NCBI GenBank assembly: GCA_020832965.1
Contig: JAJHRM010000022.1
Location: 1 to 16,955, forward strand
From: Thermofilum sp.
GTDB lineage: Archaea; Thermoproteota; Thermoprotei; Thermofilales; Thermofilaceae
Direction: 5' to 3'
Length of the DNA: 16,955 nt
Shown: piece by piece, positions 15,101 to 16,955 of the stretch
Layout: every line of letters starts with the position of its first letter
Numbering within the stretch: the first letter of the stretch is position 1
The notes under the pieces: generated by a model
What the model was told of the DNA's origin: nothing
The model's database searches: none
The model's input: only the letters and a program-made list of their open reading frames with translations
Position numbers and translations under genes: made by a program

Positions 15101-16532
15101 TGCCTCCGAGCTGCCCAAGCTGGACGAAGATGCTGTCCGCGAAATATCAGATGCCGTTGATGGAGCGCTTCAAAAGCACGGGGAGGAGCTGGAGGGGAAA
15201 GCTTGGCCGCTGGTGGAAGCTGTACGTGCGTACTCCAACCTGCTCGGAAAGCATGCAGGGTACTTCCGGGAAAAACTGGAGCTGATGAGAGGGAGGATGT
15301 GCGGGCTCCTCAGCAAGCTGGAAGGGCAGCTGCGGGCTATAGCTGAAGCGCTTGCGCTGCTAGCGGCGCTCGAGATGGGCTTGGAGCCGTGCGGCGGCGG
15401 GGAAGCGGCGAAAAAAGCGGTAGCGCTCCTCGAAAAGCTTGAGAGGATGGAGGGAGAGGAGCCGAGCGGGCAAGCCGTGGAGTGGGCGAGGGTGCGGGCA
15501 TTCAAGCCAGAGAGGTTTAAGCTCCTAGTGAAGACTGTGAGGGGGATACTCGCGCGCGCTCTGGCAAGCTACACGATGGATAACGATGACTTGGATGCTG
15601 CCGAGGGGCTTTTCGAGAGCGCTGCCGCGATCGCGAGAGAGCTCGGAACCTGGGGGAACTACTTGGCTGTTCGCTCGCGGGCTGCGCGCTGCAGCGCGCT
15701 TAAAGCTGGGAGCTTGGAGGAGCTGAAGGAGCGCGCTAAAATCTTCGCAAGCCTTTGGAGCGAAGCGAAGGAGCGCGAAAGAGCAACAGCGTCACTAGCG
15801 TACCTCAGAAATGAGGCTCTTGTTTTGGCGGAGTACCTCGTCTCTCTAGCGCTTGAGGGGAGGGTGGACGAGTTTTCCAAGCTGCTAGATGAGGAGGGGT
15901 GGCTCCTCAGGCGTTTCCCCGACGTGGGTGTTGCGGTTAGGCTCCTCCTCGGGCATCTGGAGGTGGAGGTTGAGAAGCCTAGAGAGCGGGAGGTCGCGGA
16001 AGCGCTAAGAGGTGATATAGATCAGGTCTATCGATCGGCTTTCAACCTCCTCATGGGCTTACCTGAAGGTGTGCTAGACGAGTGCAGCGAGCTTAAAGAC
16101 AGGAAGCACGCGCTTACCTGTCTCTTAGCGGTAGCGGCTGTACTTGGAGACGGAAAAGCTGCTGGGATCCTAAAATCTGGGTTTCTAGAGGGGCTAAACG
16201 AAACAGTGGATGATCGGCTTAAGAGTCTTACGCAAGGCTCCGAGGAGCGGGAAGCTGTCGAGCGTTTCCACCGCGAGCTTCAAGCTTTCGTAGAAAAGCG
16301 GGATGCAGGCACCGTGGTGCAACTCTTAGCGCCTGCAAATTCGCTCGCAAGCTTTGTTTTGATGCTGTGGGCTTTGAGCAGCGGCGATGAGGAGCTCGCG
16401 AGAGCTCACGCGAAGCTCGTGTCGATAACTATCGAGGAAAAGCTGCCGCGCAGGCTCTTCCGCGAGGCCGCCGAGGCGAGAGGCGAGAGGTTCGAGCTAG
16501 CCCTCCTGAAGCTCTTCTACCTGCACTTCTAG
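12156..16532 (+). CDS. Large STAND-type P-loop NTPase (about 1458 aa)
   Basis: I chose GTG 12156 because the TATA-like element at 12116 precedes it. The frame stays open to TTG 12063, and GTG 12258 is a third option. Order of parts, numbered from 12156: a Ser-rich start; residues 40-160, an alpha/beta region whose GIFVFAPCGCSRAELLKRL looks like a degenerate P-loop; an Ala/Leu-rich, partly hydrophobic helical stretch (about 220-265) that might contact membrane; a coiled coil (about 350-397, KELEERLKRLIEDRLREIEEEL); then an NTPase core. The core has Walker A GPKGIGKST (464-472), a Walker B-like RFLVLYD (514-520), an Arg-containing strand after VLVVLPDDVYR, and FEGGYTLVAKYAGL in the position of the STAND/NB-ARC GLPLAL motif. 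About 790 C-terminal residues are Ala/Leu/Glu-rich helices, compatible with TPR-like repeats. Known STAND proteins couple ligand sensing by C-terminal repeats to an N-terminal effector, including antiviral Avs proteins. That role here is inference, and no known effector domain is recognisable. Confidence 0.92.
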   Translation: MQGSSSSSGTGSPKLGDARAASAYNQLVGSAFSRVVERLGKLDSGIFVFAPCGCSRAELLKRLMEPGEQVISHAYVYEGFEEKTGDVQSIVKYESLVDLVGKLKGWSGGARIAVVPESSCEAVALKQMLEKEAPYLRVQLLYLPQLYREAAERYSGDVKELARVEHSKLGEVYKCKAEGYSSTLLRAWSSEKLEELRKAKEAILELSPGRLGLRDYLAEAAGKMLIALAAAPFGAAVALAVDRLLAALASLNLQGAAQALLAKVGGVPVKQAEGFASRVLEGWSRPEARNKVAEGLARLVAAAREAAPHLDREELEAVVDQVALEWGMDASTFNVFVENLAKMASGELVTREELRKELEKLVGKELEERLKRLIEDRLREIEEELNKLKSKVEALEIGVGLFYAGDLEKGSLYSNFKVEKGRPVIASLEEKGKVEAELVTAGPFEKLAGEVVRRLEGDFVVLEGPKGIGKSTLAAYTAWRALLNGQIDAILSVSKLDVGKASRLENLVRDAGKRFLVLYDPSPLQAYYKPGAYAREVREAFERSSVGSFLVEETLRELLTLKGVERASVLVVLPDDVYRSVIERNPELKDELERYTLRVDLHDPQFLEEVVKAYSGCTGSFKELAESIARFEGGYTLVAKYAGLTLREKKCSVEDVQTALREAKGKPKLFLTYYLWSVLLKGSGDLAMMAAAPLILHAVFGPIPEGATYLVKAALEGGGWRLPDPERLKGVRLRSLKVEELKPLAKWLSVLHEDLVEEMLEELCSLEYRELEELTGALGWAWHEILREEEEVPVPERLPDFVGKRLAAALEAYASSCWRRLALVAGSALAWHPRAPLVAASQPKALPSEALEPCEADDYLLAGGVIPPLILRVALYSPHTLARPLARCYKEAAEEIKELEKTWRERGARPDERFYALGLALSVAEARGLGEGVEAWEAEAALVAAAAAVQRVSRAECAAAVLEMFKLLGELAPHYHVALASFASELPKLDEDAVREISDAVDGALQKHGEELEGKAWPLVEAVRAYSNLLGKHAGYFREKLELMRGRMCGLLSKLEGQLRAIAEALALLAALEMGLEPCGGGEAAKKAVALLEKLERMEGEEPSGQAVEWARVRAFKPERFKLLVKTVRGILARALASYTMDNDDLDAAEGLFESAAAIARELGTWGNYLAVRSRAARCSALKAGSLEELKERAKIFASLWSEAKERERATASLAYLRNEALVLAEYLVSLALEGRVDEFSKLLDEEGWLLRRFPDVGVAVRLLLGHLEVEVEKPREREVAEALRGDIDQVYRSAFNLLMGLPEGVLDECSELKDRKHALTCLLAVAAVLGDGKAAGILKSGFLEGLNETVDDRLKSLTQGSEEREAVERFHRELQAFVEKRDAGTVVQLLAPANSLASFVLMLWALSSGDEELARAHAKLVSITIEEKLPRRLFREAAEARGERFELALLKLFYLHF

Positions 16533-16554
16533 CGCTCTAGCGGGAGCGTTTCCC
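16533..16554 (+). terminator. Weak hairpin after the STAND gene
   Basis: CGCTC-TAGCGG-GAGCG forms a 5-bp stem directly after the TAG stop and is followed by only TTT. Archaeal termination depends mainly on T-tracts, so this is a weak candidate. Confidence 0.25.
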
Positions 16555-16604
16555 CTGCTAAGCGCAGCTCCCTCGAGCCGGTAGCGCCGGCGCTCAGCTC
16601 TTTC

Positions 16605-16955
16605 TCAGCTGCCTAGCACGCGCTCGAAAATAGGGCTCCCGGCGGGAGCTTCTGGACAAAATAAGGCTGCGCTCCCGGAGGGGTCGGGGCTAACCGTGCT
16701 CCCCCTCGAGGAAGCGCTGGAGCGCGCTGAGCACCATGGACGCCCTCCTACACTTTGGTGGTTCTGCTTGCAGCGCGCTGCTGCCCCGCGGAGAGCGCGC
16801 CCAGCCTCCTCCTCGAGCAGCCTCAGCTTGACGTGGAGCACGCCGGGCAACCCCTTCCCCCAGCGGGCCACGAGCACGCCGCCGCGCGCGGCTCTAACAG
16901 CGAGTGGGCTTATTGCCCTCCCCTCGTCTCCAAAAGGTAACCATTCGGCAAGCTT
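16605..16955 (-). CDS. Partial unrecognised reading frame at right edge, probably frameshifted
   Basis: The frame is open to the window edge (KLAEWLPFGDEGRAISPLAV..., continuing GVLVARWGKGLPGVLHVKLRLLEEEAGRAL), so the start is outside. This part, about 16780-16955, is coding-like. After RALRG the frame becomes Ser/Arg/Pro-rich. The alternative frame SALQAEPPKC...ASMVLSALQRFLEGEHG ends at TAG 16690 and looks more like protein, suggesting a shift near 16775. The family is not recognised. It converges on the STAND gene. Confidence 0.4.
   Translation of the reverse strand, partial: KLAEWLPFGDEGRAISPLAVRAARGGVLVARWGKGLPGVLHVKLRLLEEEAGRALRGAAARCKQNHQSVGGRPWCSARSSASSRGSTVSPDPSGSAALFCPEAPAGSPIFERVLGS

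Noticed and set aside
1..16955. CRISPR arrays, tRNA or rRNA genes
   Set aside because: No regularly spaced repeats and no T-loop/acceptor-stem pattern were found by reading both strands. A covariance search would be more sensitive.

Overview
The window looks like accessory DNA from a GC-rich hyperthermophilic crenarchaeote. It resembles Thermofilum or other Thermoproteales, but that assignment is an inference from style and no rRNA or other marker is present. The archaeal signals can be read directly. Many genes start with GTG. A-box/TATA-like elements (CTTTATAAG, CTGATAAGC, CCTTAAAA, CCTTAACA) sit a near-constant 19 nt before start codons at six sites, which suggests leaderless mRNAs. One internal operon start has a strong GAGGTGAT Shine-Dalgarno. 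Most proteins match no family I recognise. No tRNA, rRNA, CRISPR array or recognisable transposase was seen.

Left third (1-6760). A metallo-beta-lactamase/beta-CASP protein tail enters from the left edge. It converges on a possible HEPN/Abi-like helical protein (399-1190). Three unrecognised genes follow, each broken by frameshifts that leave otherwise clean coding sequence on both sides. These are 1261-2688 on the minus strand (two shifts), 2930-3915 on the plus strand (one shift) and 4570-6016 on the minus strand (one shift). The last is overlapped by an AT-rich upstream gene (6009-6689). Composition changes sharply inside the 4570-6016 gene near 5520, which suggests a chimera. The stretch 3916-4569 holds degenerate coding debris, including a likely N-terminal scrap of a proteasome-beta-like Ntn hydrolase.

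Middle (6760-9920). Small genes are separated by debris: a 105-aa protein, an 82-aa protein, a two-helix membrane protein, an 87-aa protein and a PD-(D/E)XK nuclease-like protein. A promoter-plus-start-codon cassette occurs three times on the minus strand (starts at 7267, 7948 and 11970). The copy at 7948 drives only a 20-codon truncated reading frame.

Right part (9919-16955). A 683-aa membrane-anchored exported protein with Ig-like N-terminal segments (minus) is divergent from a roughly 1460-aa STAND-type P-loop NTPase (plus). The NTPase has an unusual N-terminal region, a coiled coil and a long helical C-terminus. This pair is the best candidate for an undescribed sensing or defence system in the window, but a functional link between the two is inferred only from position. 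A partial, apparently frameshifted reading frame enters from the right edge on the minus strand.
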